A DNA stretch of 21,553 nucleotides, from the NCBI GenBank assembly GCA_022709105.1, contig JAKIXL010000009.1, positions 282 to 21,834 of the forward strand, in the 5' to 3' direction. The DNA is from Thermoplasmatota archaeon (GTDB taxonomy: Archaea > Thermoplasmatota > Thermoplasmata > Methanomassiliicoccales > Methanomassiliicoccaceae). A program made the position numbers and the translations under genes. Shown here piece by piece: positions 14,099 to 21,553 of this stretch; position 1 is the first letter of the stretch; each line of letters begins with the position of its first letter. Under the pieces are notes generated by a model. It did not search any database. It was not told the DNA's origin and saw nothing but the letters and a program-made list of their open reading frames with translations.

Positions 14099-15748
14099 AT
14101 GAGGTCCAAGCTTAGGGTCGGACTGTTGCTGGACGGGGCCGTCGTGCCGTACTGGGCCGCCCGAACGATCGAAAGGATCGTCCGCTCCGGCTCGGCCGAC
14201 ATAGTCCTGGCGGTGGTGGACGGAGGCACTGAGAAGGACATCGACCCCATCAGGGCCACAGAGTCCTTCCTTTATGATACCTACATCTGGTTCGACCGCC
14301 GGAAGAACGGCAGGCGCTTGGACCCACTCGCCGCCGAGGACATCCCTCCGGACCTGGACAAGGCCTCCAGAGTATATCTGAGACGAACCACCGAGGCCCG
14401 CCGATTTCTTTCCGAGGAGGTTGTCCGCAAGATCCACGAGCGCGATCTGGACGTGATGATCGACATAGGCAACGTGACCCCCTTGGGAGAACTTTCGCGC
14501 TGCGCCCGCCACGGCGTGTGGTCGTTCTCCCCAGGCGACGGCGTGAGATATGACTCCAGCTCCCCTGGCTTTTGGGAGATATTCCATCGGGAACCGGTCA
14601 CCTGCGCTCATGTGCGGCGCATCGTGCGCGGTTCGACCTCCATCATCTACCTTTCAAGGTCGCATACGATCACCACGTCGGAGAAGAGGAACCGTGACCA
14701 GCTGTACCTCAAGGGGATCTCGTTCCTGCCTAGGCTCCTGGACATGCAATACGCTCTTGGGAAGGAACCCCTGCCCTCGCTGGATGTGGGAACGGTAACC
14801 GCTCAACCCTCGCTTCGCCGCAACGGGCCGGGCAACCTCGACATGATGTCCTATTATATCCGCAGGCTGCCTCGGGACGCCCGACTGCTGTCCGGAAGAG
14901 CGCTCTTTGAGGAGCGATGGGCGGTCCAGTACAGCCTGGACAGCAAGATCCCATCCAGTTATGACGGCTTTCATCAGCTGATGCCTCCGAAGCACACCTG
15001 GTGGGGGGACCCCCAGGCGGCGCAGCAGGACGATGATTATTACATCTTCATCGAGGAGCTCGCTCTGCCCCGCAGCCGCAACCACGCCCGCATCTCGGTC
15101 ATCAAGCTCAATGCCGACGGCGGCCACGAGGGGCCGGTCCCGGTCCTGGAACGTCCGTACCACTTGTCCTATCCCTTCGTCTTCGAGTGGAAGGGCTCGC
15201 ACTACATGGTCCCGGAGTCCTCCAACAATCGGACCATCGAGCTGTACGAGGCCGAGGAGTTCCCGTACCGCTGGAGGTTCGTCAAGGACATCATGACCAA
15301 CGTTGAGGCGGTGGACACCACCATCGTCCGCCGCCACGGACTGTGGTGGCTCTTCACCAACATGCGGGAGAACGAGGGCGGCCCGATCAACGACGAGCTG
15401 TTCCTCTTCCGCTCGGACGATCTGCTGGGGGACGACTGGGTCCCGCATCCTCTAAACCCCATCGTCACCGATGTCCGCTCCGCCCGTCCGGCCGGGCGGA
15501 TATTCGAGATGGACGGGGTGCTGTACCGTCCGTCCCAAGATTGCTCGAAATGCTATGGGTACGCGGTCAACATCAACCGCATCCAGGAGATGACCGAGGC
15601 GACATATAGAGAGTCCAGGACCGCATACCTGGAGCCTAAGGAGTTCCCCGGCGCCTCCCGGGTGCATACCTTCAGTCACATCCACGGCCTCACCGCAGTG
15701 GACACCTATATCGCAAGGCCGCGGTTCCTTCCTGAGCGTCCGAACTAG
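14099..15748 (+). CDS. Formyltransferase-like domain fused to a GINT1/GH43-like beta-propeller
   Basis: This 549-residue protein has two parts. Residues 5-210 resemble a formyltransferase-fold domain: opening strand RVGLLLDGAVVPYWA, then VMIDIGNVTPLGELSRCARHGVWSFSPGD (119-147) and SPGFWEIFHREPVT (155-168). The His of the usual catalytic HxxxxP site appears to be replaced, since SFSPGD stands where relatives often have FHHGD, so activity is doubtful. Residues 265-545 form a repeat-rich five-bladed-propeller-like domain of the type before plant GINT1 glycosyltransferases and related to GH43, with WWGDP (301-305), YPFVFEWKGSHYMVPES (358-374), ELYEAEEFPYRWRFVK (381-396), VDTTIV, WWLFT, RPAGRIFEMDGVLYRPSQD (463-481). 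Such fusions occur in polysaccharide loci; the reaction is unknown. Start 14099 has GGTG at 6 nt; a TTG at 14081 is less likely. It shares its last four bases with the convergent GT4 gene. Confidence 0.78.
   Translation: MRSKLRVGLLLDGAVVPYWAARTIERIVRSGSADIVLAVVDGGTEKDIDPIRATESFLYDTYIWFDRRKNGRRLDPLAAEDIPPDLDKASRVYLRRTTEARRFLSEEVVRKIHERDLDVMIDIGNVTPLGELSRCARHGVWSFSPGDGVRYDSSSPGFWEIFHREPVTCAHVRRIVRGSTSIIYLSRSHTITTSEKRNRDQLYLKGISFLPRLLDMQYALGKEPLPSLDVGTVTAQPSLRRNGPGNLDMMSYYIRRLPRDARLLSGRALFEERWAVQYSLDSKIPSSYDGFHQLMPPKHTWWGDPQAAQQDDDYYIFIEELALPRSRNHARISVIKLNADGGHEGPVPVLERPYHLSYPFVFEWKGSHYMVPESSNNRTIELYEAEEFPYRWRFVKDIMTNVEAVDTTIVRRHGLWWLFTNMRENEGGPINDELFLFRSDDLLGDDWVPHPLNPIVTDVRSARPAGRIFEMDGVLYRPSQDCSKCYGYAVNINRIQEMTEATYRESRTAYLEPKEFPGASRVHTFSHIHGLTAVDTYIARPRFLPERPN
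15745..15748. other. CTAG shared by two convergent stop codons
   Basis: The palindrome CTAG supplies TAG to the plus-strand propeller gene (15746-15748) and TAG to the minus-strand GT4 gene (15747-15745). The two convergent genes therefore overlap by four bases with no room for a terminator between them. Confidence 0.9.
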
Positions 15749-16866
15749 GCGCGCTCGATCATCCGATCGTAGGCCGAAGCGAGATCGGAGGCAAGCCGGT
15801 CCCACGAGTACCGCAGAGCGTGGGCGGCGATCTCGGCAGCATCCCACTCACGCTCCAGCGCCTCATCGATCGCCGCGGCGAGCGCCTCGGCGTCGCCCGG
15901 AGGGCAGAGCAGGCCCAAGCGGTCAGAGCAAATAACGTCCGGCACCCCGCCGACCTCCGTTCCGACGAACGGGCGGCCGCATCCCAGGCACTCGAACATC
16001 ACCGTTGGGTTGCCCTCTCCAAGGCTTGGAAGGACGAACACGTCGGCGGCGCTCATCCACCGCGCGATGCCGGAGGAAGGGAACGGCTCGGTGACCAGCC
16101 TAACCACCTTCTCCAGCCCCAGCTGTCCTATCCGGTCCTGAAGCTGGCGCCGCAGCGAGCCGTCCCCCAGTATATAGAGCAAAATATCCTCGTGATGGCT
16201 GGCCACCTTGACCATGGCCTCCATGAGATGTGCGTGGCCTTTTACCGGCTCGAGGTACCCTACGGTTACCAGGACCTTACTTCCCCTGGGCATGCCAAGC
16301 TCTTCCCTGGCATCTCCCTTGTCCATGGGACGGAAGACCTTCGAGTCGAACCCGTTGGGGAGAGAGATGACCTCTGGACCCTCCCCCGCGATGCGGGTTA
16401 TGGGGCCGATCCATGAGGGCGAGGTGACGATGACCGTCCCCGACCGTCCTAGGGCCATACGGACCATGGACCGTACAAGGGGTGACGCTCTGTCGTAGAA
16501 CTCAACGAACATGCCGCCGTGGATGTGGAGCGCGACCTTGGAGCCGAGCCCATGCCGGGCCCACAGAACGTAAGGGATGTTCCGCAGGAAGCTGTAATAG
16601 GAAGAGGTATGGACGTGCGTGATGTCCGCTCGGTCCCCCCTCGACCGAAGAACGAACCTGAGCGCCGCCGTTAGGTCCCTGATCGGCTGAACCACCGCGT
16701 TGGATGCGCCGAACCCTCCGGTGCGGTGGACGGTCACCTCGAAGCCCTCGCTTGGGAGCCGCTCCATCATGTTGCGCACGAAGTTGGCGACCCCTCCGTT
16801 GGGTGGGGGAAGAGGCCCTATCATCACAACCCTGCCGCCCCTGTGCCGCTCAACATCGGCGGCCAT
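15745..16866 (-). CDS. GT4-family glycosyltransferase
   Basis: This 373-residue GT-B enzyme transfers a sugar from a nucleotide-sugar donor to the growing glycan, in the cytoplasm or at the membrane surface. The N-terminal acceptor half starts with VVMIGPLPPPNGGVANFVRNM (13-33, the glycine-rich loop), followed by HVHTSSYYS (85-93) and HIHGGMF. The donor half has TVGYLEPVKG (201-210), ILGDGS (232-237) and the GT4 EX7E motif, EGNPTVMFE (Glu284 and Glu292), then GTEVGGVPDVI. A GTG at 16902 would lengthen it by 12 residues, but GGGAGG lies about 9 nt before ATG 16866 and the GTG has no ribosome binding site. It follows the polytopic membrane protein by 75 bp. Confidence 0.92.
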   Translation of the reverse strand: MAADVERHRGGRVVMIGPLPPPNGGVANFVRNMMERLPSEGFEVTVHRTGGFGASNAVVQPIRDLTAALRFVLRSRGDRADITHVHTSSYYSFLRNIPYVLWARHGLGSKVALHIHGGMFVEFYDRASPLVRSMVRMALGRSGTVIVTSPSWIGPITRIAGEGPEVISLPNGFDSKVFRPMDKGDAREELGMPRGSKVLVTVGYLEPVKGHAHLMEAMVKVASHHEDILLYILGDGSLRRQLQDRIGQLGLEKVVRLVTEPFPSSGIARWMSAADVFVLPSLGEGNPTVMFECLGCGRPFVGTEVGGVPDVICSDRLGLLCPPGDAEALAAAIDEALEREWDAAEIAAHALRYSWDRLASDLASAYDRMIERA

Positions 16867-16941
16867 TACCAAATCCCTCCCGTCCGCATAATCGACGCTC
16901 ACCGCTCGGAGGGCGTGTCCCTTCGGACCTTCCTCCGACGG

Positions 16942-18705
16942 TCATCCAGGCGACCTCGCGTAGACCTTGAAGTCGCCACCGATGTACACGTGATCGACCG
17001 TGGTCCCGTAGTTCAACAGGACGAAGTCCTGTGGACCGAACTTCCCGGTCTGCGCCCAGGTCCGGGAGTACGCCTGCTCCTCGTATTCCGTGATCACCAA
17101 ATAGACGCTGCTCAGCCCGCTGGTGTTGGACCTCAGGAAGGAACCGAAGTGGGCGGAGGTCTCCCGGTCGTTGGTGTAGATGTCGTAGTCCGTCCGCTTG
17201 TACGCCGAACCGTATATCAGATCGGCGTACCTCCACGGGTTCGTCCGGACCGTGTAGAGAGTATAGTCAATTGCGTCCTTGTCGGTGACCAACCAGTTCG
17301 ATCCGGTCACTTCCGAACGGCTGATCGAGCCGTTGGGGAAAACAGTGTTGGGATCCTGATATGCCGTGAACACGGTGGACACCAGGGCAAAGACGATCAC
17401 CACGGACACCACGCGGGCGAGGGCCGTCCTCCCGGTGGTCCTGAGGACGTACAGCGCGTAACCCACCAGGGGTACGGTGAATATGACTATGAAGTTCAGA
17501 TTGATCAGGCGGAACGGGTTGTGGGCATAGGTCATGAAGACGATGGCCATGAGGTACGCTCCGCCCACCAGGAACAGCCCCACCACCAGGGTCATGGGGT
17601 GCGTCCTCCAACCCCGCCTGAATATCATGACGGCCGCCACCATCCCCATCAGGACGAACGCCAGGTCATCGGCCACGCACATGAGGACCGATCGTATGGT
17701 GGACAGGATGCCCATCCTGGACGCTTGGGACGACGCGCTGCCGAAGGTGGTGAAACCATCAGCAAAGCCGAGGAGCTGCTCCACGATGTTGCGCAGGTCC
17801 TTGACGAGCAGCGCGTGGAAGACTATCCAGCCGAAAAGGAGCACGAAGCCGTAGGCGATCATGTATGGGGAGATCGACCTGATCCTCCTCTTGGTGACGA
17901 GATCGTTGATCAGGACGACCCCCAGGAACAGCAGGACGGTCATCGCCACCAGGGGGTGGCCGATCACGAAGAATACGATGAACAGGGCCACCAGGCCCTT
18001 GTACCTGGCATCGCCGTCCATGCTCTTCCAGAGGATGAAGAAGAAGAGGGGAAGCATGAGGACGCACAGAGTCTCGTTGAACAGAGTGGGGATGAACCAA
18101 GCGAAGAAGATGGGCATGGAGGCCAGCATCGTGGAGGTTACGAACATCGGCCGCGATATGATCGTCCGGGCCCAGCACAGGATGCCGACGGTGTAGGCGG
18201 AGAAGAAAAGGGCCGGAAGGAACTGTGACATGGCGATCATGCCCTGCCCTGCCGCCTCGCCGGCCATGGACATGATGATGGAGGCGAACGGGTAGAAATT
18301 GAAGGACGGGAAATGGCCCAAGTTGACGATGTCCTTGGCGTATCCCACGTAGGACAGGGAGTCCGTCCTCTCCAGATAGATGAAGCCCTTGTACACGTAC
18401 AGGGTCATGAGCACGAAGTTGGAGAGTATTATCTGGAACAGGCCTACGGACCAGAGGCGGGACCTCGTACCATAATAGGTGTAGAAGAGCAGGATGCCAG
18501 TGAGTTGGCAGAAGACGATGGAGAGCCAGAAGATCAAGGGCGTGCTGTTGTAGATCGAATACTCGTATCCCTTCATGGGATCAGAGTAGACGGCCAGTAC
18601 AGCGATGGTCAGGGCCAGGAACCCCAGCGAGGAGATGAGGACGACGTACCGTTGCAGCCTGCGGTTCTCTGATATCTCCCTCATGGTCTCGAAGGTACCG
18701 GCCAT
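16942..18705 (-). CDS. Polytopic membrane protein, GT-C- or polymerase-like
   Basis: This 587-residue protein has roughly 11-12 hydrophobic segments between residues 19 and 445, then an outside-type soluble tail of about 140 residues. The first large loop region has YLERTDSLSYVGYAKDI (110-126) and a His/Phe/Tyr-rich segment, HFPSFNFYPF (131-140). Acidic residues in such a loop after the early helices are usual in GT-C glycosyltransferases, with Asp115 a candidate. The layout also fits a Wzy-like polymerase. I do not recognise a named family. It is probably a lipid-linked sugar transferase or glycan polymerase in the membrane. GGAG just before the ATG at 18705 supports the start. It lies in a minus-strand group between the Wzm permease and the GT4 gene. 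Confidence 0.75.
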   Translation of the reverse strand: MAGTFETMREISENRRLQRYVVLISSLGFLALTIAVLAVYSDPMKGYEYSIYNSTPLIFWLSIVFCQLTGILLFYTYYGTRSRLWSVGLFQIILSNFVLMTLYVYKGFIYLERTDSLSYVGYAKDIVNLGHFPSFNFYPFASIIMSMAGEAAGQGMIAMSQFLPALFFSAYTVGILCWARTIISRPMFVTSTMLASMPIFFAWFIPTLFNETLCVLMLPLFFFILWKSMDGDARYKGLVALFIVFFVIGHPLVAMTVLLFLGVVLINDLVTKRRIRSISPYMIAYGFVLLFGWIVFHALLVKDLRNIVEQLLGFADGFTTFGSASSQASRMGILSTIRSVLMCVADDLAFVLMGMVAAVMIFRRGWRTHPMTLVVGLFLVGGAYLMAIVFMTYAHNPFRLINLNFIVIFTVPLVGYALYVLRTTGRTALARVVSVVIVFALVSTVFTAYQDPNTVFPNGSISRSEVTGSNWLVTDKDAIDYTLYTVRTNPWRYADLIYGSAYKRTDYDIYTNDRETSAHFGSFLRSNTSGLSSVYLVITEYEEQAYSRTWAQTGKFGPQDFVLLNYGTTVDHVYIGGDFKVYARSPG

Positions 18706-18735
18706 CGCTCTCCGGCCCCAAGATAGGATAGGACC

Positions 18736-18745
18736 TATTTATGTC
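18736..18745 (-). promoter_or_regulatory. TATA-like box of the polytopic membrane protein gene
   Basis: Minus-strand CATAAATAGG lies about 36 bp before ATG 18705 and predicts transcription near 18715. It sits in a 104-bp gap after the Wzm gene. Confidence 0.5.
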
Positions 18746-18750
18746 AGTCA

Positions 18751-18764
18751 TGATAATATTATCA
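18751..18764. promoter_or_regulatory. Perfect 14-bp AT-rich palindrome TGATAATATTATCA
   Basis: This perfect dyad lies just upstream of the TATA-like box of the membrane protein gene and 46 bp after the Wzm stop. It could be an operator for a dimeric regulator, or simply a second TATA element. No second copy was noticed in the window. Confidence 0.4.
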
Positions 18765-18809
18765 GGCCGGTAATGAACCGTAAGAACTTAGCGGCGCGGT
18801 CCTCCGACA

Positions 18810-19637
18810 TCATATCACATCGGCGAGCCGGCGCTCGTATGCCTTGAAGTAGAGCAGGCCTAGGAAGAACACGACCATCGTCAGGGGTATGGACACCAGG
18901 AACATCCCGATGTCCAGGACGGAGTCGAATATGAACGCGCGCTGGGCCGACATTATCCCCGCCAGAGGGTTCAGCGGCAGGATCCATCGAAGGCTCTCGT
19001 TCTGCACCCAGGACGAAGGATAGAGGACCGGGGTTGCGTAGAGCAGTATGGTGATGAAGAACGGGACGATGTACTGGACATCGCGGTACTTGGCAGCCAT
19101 GGCCGACATGAGGAACGACAGGCCGCACGATAACAGGAACGTAAGCACCAGGGGTATGATCGTCAGGGGCAGGAGGACGGACAGTGACTCACCGGTTAAC
19201 AGCACGATGCCGAAGAACAGGCCCCATGCTATGGCATAGTCCAGGAGGGCGGCGATGACCAAGCTCAGAGGCAGCAGAATGCGGGGAAAGTACACCTTGG
19301 TCACCATGGCGACGTTGGTGATCAGGCTCATCGACGCTCCGTTAAGGCCTGTGGAAAAGAAGGTCCACAGCATGAGACCAGCGTAGAGGAACGGGATCGG
19401 CTTCACGCCGCCGGTGCTCAGTCCGGCGACCTCGTAGAAGATGACCGCGAAGATGATGGTGGTCAGCATCGGCTGCAGGACGGCCCACCCGACCCCGATA
19501 GCGGTCTGCTTGTACTTGGTCTGGATCTGCTTCAAGGTCAGGAAGTACAGCAGCTCGCGGTAGTCCCAGACCTCCTTTAGGCCAAGCTCCCACCGGGAGG
19601 CCTTGGGGCGGATGATCTTTTCCTTGACGGCAGCCAT
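18810..19637 (-). CDS. wzm: Wzm-type ABC transporter permease for polysaccharide export
   Basis: This 275-residue ABC-2-type permease has the family opening YRELLYFLTLKQIQTKYKQTAIGVGWAVLQP (seen in pieces from about residue 26), six membrane helices, the conserved ATPVLYPSSWV and LNPLAGI segments, and the usual end FKAYERRLADVI. With a Wzt-type ATPase it exports lipid-linked glycan. The frame extends to an ATG at 19715, but that extension contains the TATA box at 19675-19683, and the length from ATG 19637 matches the family. I see only a weak ribosome binding site (GGGA). It is the first gene of a minus-strand group with the GT-C-like and GT4 genes. Its probable ATPase partner is 15 kb away at 2335-3582. 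Confidence 0.92.
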   Translation of the reverse strand: MAAVKEKIIRPKASRWELGLKEVWDYRELLYFLTLKQIQTKYKQTAIGVGWAVLQPMLTTIIFAVIFYEVAGLSTGGVKPIPFLYAGLMLWTFFSTGLNGASMSLITNVAMVTKVYFPRILLPLSLVIAALLDYAIAWGLFFGIVLLTGESLSVLLPLTIIPLVLTFLLSCGLSFLMSAMAAKYRDVQYIVPFFITILLYATPVLYPSSWVQNESLRWILPLNPLAGIMSAQRAFIFDSVLDIGMFLVSIPLTMVVFFLGLLYFKAYERRLADVI

Positions 19638-19674
19638 CGATGTCCCTGTTCGAGAACCCACAAATGCGAGGCAT

Positions 19675-19683
19675 CTATATATC
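19675..19683 (-). promoter_or_regulatory. TATA box of the Wzm gene group
   Basis: Minus-strand GATATATAG is about 42 bp before ATG 19637 and predicts a transcription start near 19653. It lies inside the longer reading frame, which supports the shorter start. Confidence 0.6.
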
Positions 19684-19710
19684 GTTGGGTTCCCCGGAAG
19701 GCTTAGAGCA

Positions 19711-19720
19711 ATCATAATTA
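19711..19720 (+). promoter_or_regulatory. Weak TATA-like element for the VOC gene
   Basis: ATCATAATTA would place transcription near 19742, leaving about 20 nt of leader with GGAG at 19754-19757. The match to an archaeal TATA box is modest. Confidence 0.35.
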
Positions 19721-19762
19721 GCTCGCTGCGCCTCTTTCACTGACATGCCCCTAGGAGACCCC

Positions 19763-20161
19763 ATGGGCGGGGAGACCCCGGAGACCGATAGAGGTAAGCT
19801 GCTGAGTATCGCGCAGGTGTGGGTGCCGGTCAGCGACCTGCCCCGGGCCGTGGAGGTGTACATCAAGGTGTTCGGCCTGGTCCTGGTCGCCACGGACGTG
19901 GAGAACGGGTTCGTGAGGCTGGGGACGAAGGACGCAGGCCCGGAGTTGGTCCTGCATATGCCGAGAGCGGGGGGCGAGGAGCCGGGCATACGCACCGGAA
20001 TAACATTCATGACCGACTCCATCTACGACTTCCACAAGGTCATGGTCGATGAGGCGGTCGACTTCACGCTGAAGCCGATGCGGGACCCCTCCGGCCGCCT
20101 GGTGGCCAGGTTCACTGACGAGGACGGGAACGAGTTCGAGGTCATGGAGGCCGCCAAGTAG
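19763..20161 (+). CDS. VOC-superfamily (glyoxalase/bleomycin-resistance fold) protein
   Basis: This 132-residue protein shows one VOC module pair: IAQVWVPVSDLPRAVEVYIKVFGLVLV (from residue 16) is the family opening strand and helix, GPELVLHMP follows, and RDPSGRLVARFTDEDGNEFEVMEA is the second module with its closing metal-binding Glu. The first ligand position, normally His or Glu on the opening strand, seems to be Gln here. VOC proteins include isomerases, lyases, dioxygenases and binding proteins, so no reaction is assigned. ATG 19763 is preferred over 19745 because GGAG stands 5 nt before it. It converges on the surface-protein gene with a 7-bp gap, and no link to glycan synthesis is visible. 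Confidence 0.85.
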   Translation: MGGETPETDRGKLLSIAQVWVPVSDLPRAVEVYIKVFGLVLVATDVENGFVRLGTKDAGPELVLHMPRAGGEEPGIRTGITFMTDSIYDFHKVMVDEAVDFTLKPMRDPSGRLVARFTDEDGNEFEVMEAAK

Positions 20162-20168
20162 AGCGGGG

Positions 20169-21553
20169 CTAGGGCCTTGAGCGGTACCGTTGGGCGACAA
20201 GGAACACGATGGCCGCGGCCGCCCCAGTGATCCCCAGAACGGCGATCATAAGGACGGTGGTGGGATCGGAGAGCAATCCCCCTCCCGCCGCCGTCGTGCT
20301 TGACTTGCCCAAAGGCGTGAAGCTCTGGGCCACCTTGTCGAAGATCTGCGCGTAGGCCGGATACGCCTCCTCCGGCGACTCGCAGGTGAAGAGCCAGTAC
20401 TGGTGTTTCCCTTCGTCCACTATGTAGAATATCTCCTGCACCAGAGACATGTCGCTGAGCAGGTCGGTCCATTTGATGGAGAACACCAGAGCAGTGTGGT
20501 TGGAGATGCTCAGTATCCTCGGCTCCTCATAAAGTGAGGCCTCGATGCCCTTGGCCTCCAGCTCAGGGAGGAACTTGCTCTGGACCAGGCCAATCAGCCA
20601 GGCGCGGTCATCCCGCACGGCAGGATCGGTGCCGTTCTGCAGCAGGATGGTCACATGGTACTCGCCGACCTTGGGCCCGGTGAGCTTCAAGGAGATCCTC
20701 ACATCGCCGCTGGGGAAATCCCTCTTGATCGTCCAGTTGTCTGGTATGATGAGCTGGTAATCGTTCAGCATGCGGTAGTAGGCGTAACCCTGGGTGGGCG
20801 GGGGTGTGTCCACGGGGATAGTTCCCTGAGCGATGATGGCCACACCGGTGATCATATGCTCGAAGATGGGCCACACATCGATGAAGCTGACATCGGACGC
20901 GGAGCACTTGATGAGCCAGCGATATCCGTTGGTCTCGTCAACGATAAGCGCGTAGGCCTCCTGGACCCCTGTGTCCGGCAGCCTGATCTTCCATACGCCG
21001 GCGGTGAGGTTGGAGATCGCAGTATAGTTGATGTCCCCGACCATCTCCGCCCTGTTGCCGGCCTCTATCGCGCTGGTCAGGACGGTCTGGGCATAGGTGT
21101 TGATGTAGGCCTGGTTCGCCCTCACCGAGGCATCGTGAGAGATGTCCACGAACACATTGGTGCTGATCCCGTTATGCGATGGCCCAGTAATGACCAGCTC
21201 CCATGTGGCGAGGTCCCGTTGTTCCACCCAGGCGGCCGGGGAAGGGATGCTGAAGTTCTCCCCGTAGGCGATGGTCCGGTAGGATACCGGAGGAGGGGCG
21301 TCCTCTACGACCTCGAAGGTCCACGACCCGGTGACGGAGAACCCGTCCACGGAGGCGTTGGCAGAGATGGTGTTAGAGCCGATGAGGTCGAGACCTGAGG
21401 GCAGGGTGGCCACATATCTGGAGGAGTTGGCCGTGTCCGCGACGGCGATAACAGTGAGGTTGTTGACCTTTACCGTGATGGAGGTCTGGAAGGGCGGAGG
21501 CGCCGGCATGCCGACCCCAAGGACGACGCGGCTCGGGCTGACATTGGTGCTGC
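20169..21553 (-). CDS. C-terminally anchored surface protein with duplicated domain (partial, N-terminus outside window)
   Basis: The frame is open to the right window edge. An ATG at 21507-21509 exists, but coding-like sequence continues upstream of it (SPSRVVLGVG), so the true start is probably outside. Counting from that Met, residues 1-70 look like an Ig-like beta domain. Residues 76-222 and 241-398 look like two copies of one alpha/beta domain resembling PsbP/Mog1-like folds (IPxxW openings, YxWLxxC strands, closing PxFxxM-like helices). A linker rich in Ser, Thr and Ala leads to a membrane helix at 417-439 and a basic end RYRSRP. Several N-x-S/T sites fit surface glycosylation. It is probably displayed outside and held by its C-terminal helix; function unknown. 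Confidence 0.75.
   Translation of the reverse strand, partial: STNVSPSRVVLGVGMPAPPPFQTSITVKVNNLTVIAVADTANSSRYVATLPSGLDLIGSNTISANASVDGFSVTGSWTFEVVEDAPPPVSYRTIAYGENFSIPSPAAWVEQRDLATWELVITGPSHNGISTNVFVDISHDASVRANQAYINTYAQTVLTSAIEAGNRAEMVGDINYTAISNLTAGVWKIRLPDTGVQEAYALIVDETNGYRWLIKCSASDVSFIDVWPIFEHMITGVAIIAQGTIPVDTPPPTQGYAYYRMLNDYQLIIPDNWTIKRDFPSGDVRISLKLTGPKVGEYHVTILLQNGTDPAVRDDRAWLIGLVQSKFLPELEAKGIEASLYEEPRILSISNHTALVFSIKWTDLLSDMSLVQEIFYIVDEGKHQYWLFTCESPEEAYPAYAQIFDKVAQSFTPLGKSSTTAAGGGLLSDPTTVLMIAVLGITGAAAAIVFLVAQRYRSRP

Noticed and set aside
16726..18228. Plus-strand 500-codon open frame
   Set aside because: Antisense to the GT4 and polytopic membrane genes; its translation is a long Asp/His/Gly/Glu-rich stretch that mirrors membrane-helix codons on the other strand.
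19638..19715. Longer start for the Wzm permease
   Set aside because: The 26-residue extension contains the TATA box and has no counterpart at the family N-terminus.

Overview
The window looks like about 21.5 kb of chromosome from a GC-rich euryarchaeon. A Thermoplasmatota member such as a Methanomassiliicoccales methanogen is my best guess, but no marker gene here proves it. The archaeal signs are TATA-like boxes placed as for archaeal transcription starts, short or absent leaders, GGTG/GGAGG ribosome binding sites, heavy AGG/ATA codon use, and no bacterial -35/-10 pairs. I see no rRNA, tRNA, CRISPR array, transposase or integrase.

The window is essentially one surface-glycan assembly and export locus with 17 protein genes, two of them cut by the window ends. 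From left to right they are: a membrane-anchored polysaccharide-deacetylase-like protein (1-1122, minus, C-terminus missing); a small GNAT acetyltransferase (1508-2071, plus); a Wzt-type ABC ATPase with a C-terminal glycan-recognition domain (2335-3582, minus); five tandem, diverged FemAB/CelD-type GNAT-fold transferases (3774-9657, all plus); a probable minus-strand operon of Wzx-type flippase, CapK/PaaK-like adenylate-forming enzyme and ATP-grasp ligase (13857 down to 9668); a two-domain protein with a degenerate formyltransferase-like region and a beta-propeller (14099-15748, plus); a second minus-strand group of Wzm-type ABC permease, polytopic GT-C/polymerase-like membrane protein and GT4 glycosyltransferase (19637 down to 15745); a small VOC-fold protein (19763-20161, plus); and a C-terminally anchored surface protein with a duplicated domain, cut by the right end (20169-21553, minus).

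A reasonable reading is that GT4 and perhaps the GT-C-like protein build a lipid-linked glycan. Wzx and/or the Wzm/Wzt transporter move it across the membrane. The CapK-like enzyme, the ATP-grasp ligase and the five FemAB-like transferases decorate it with acyl or amino-acid-like groups, and the deacetylase-like protein edits it outside. The decoration pathway is inferred from gene families and neighbourhood only.

The most unusual part is the array of five FemAB-like paralogs. Four of the five have their own TATA-like promoter, two use TTG starts, and two neighbours share a nearly identical 90-bp tract that suggests recent gene conversion. The separation of Wzm and Wzt by about 15 kb, and the presence of both Wzx-type and ABC-type export, are also unusual.
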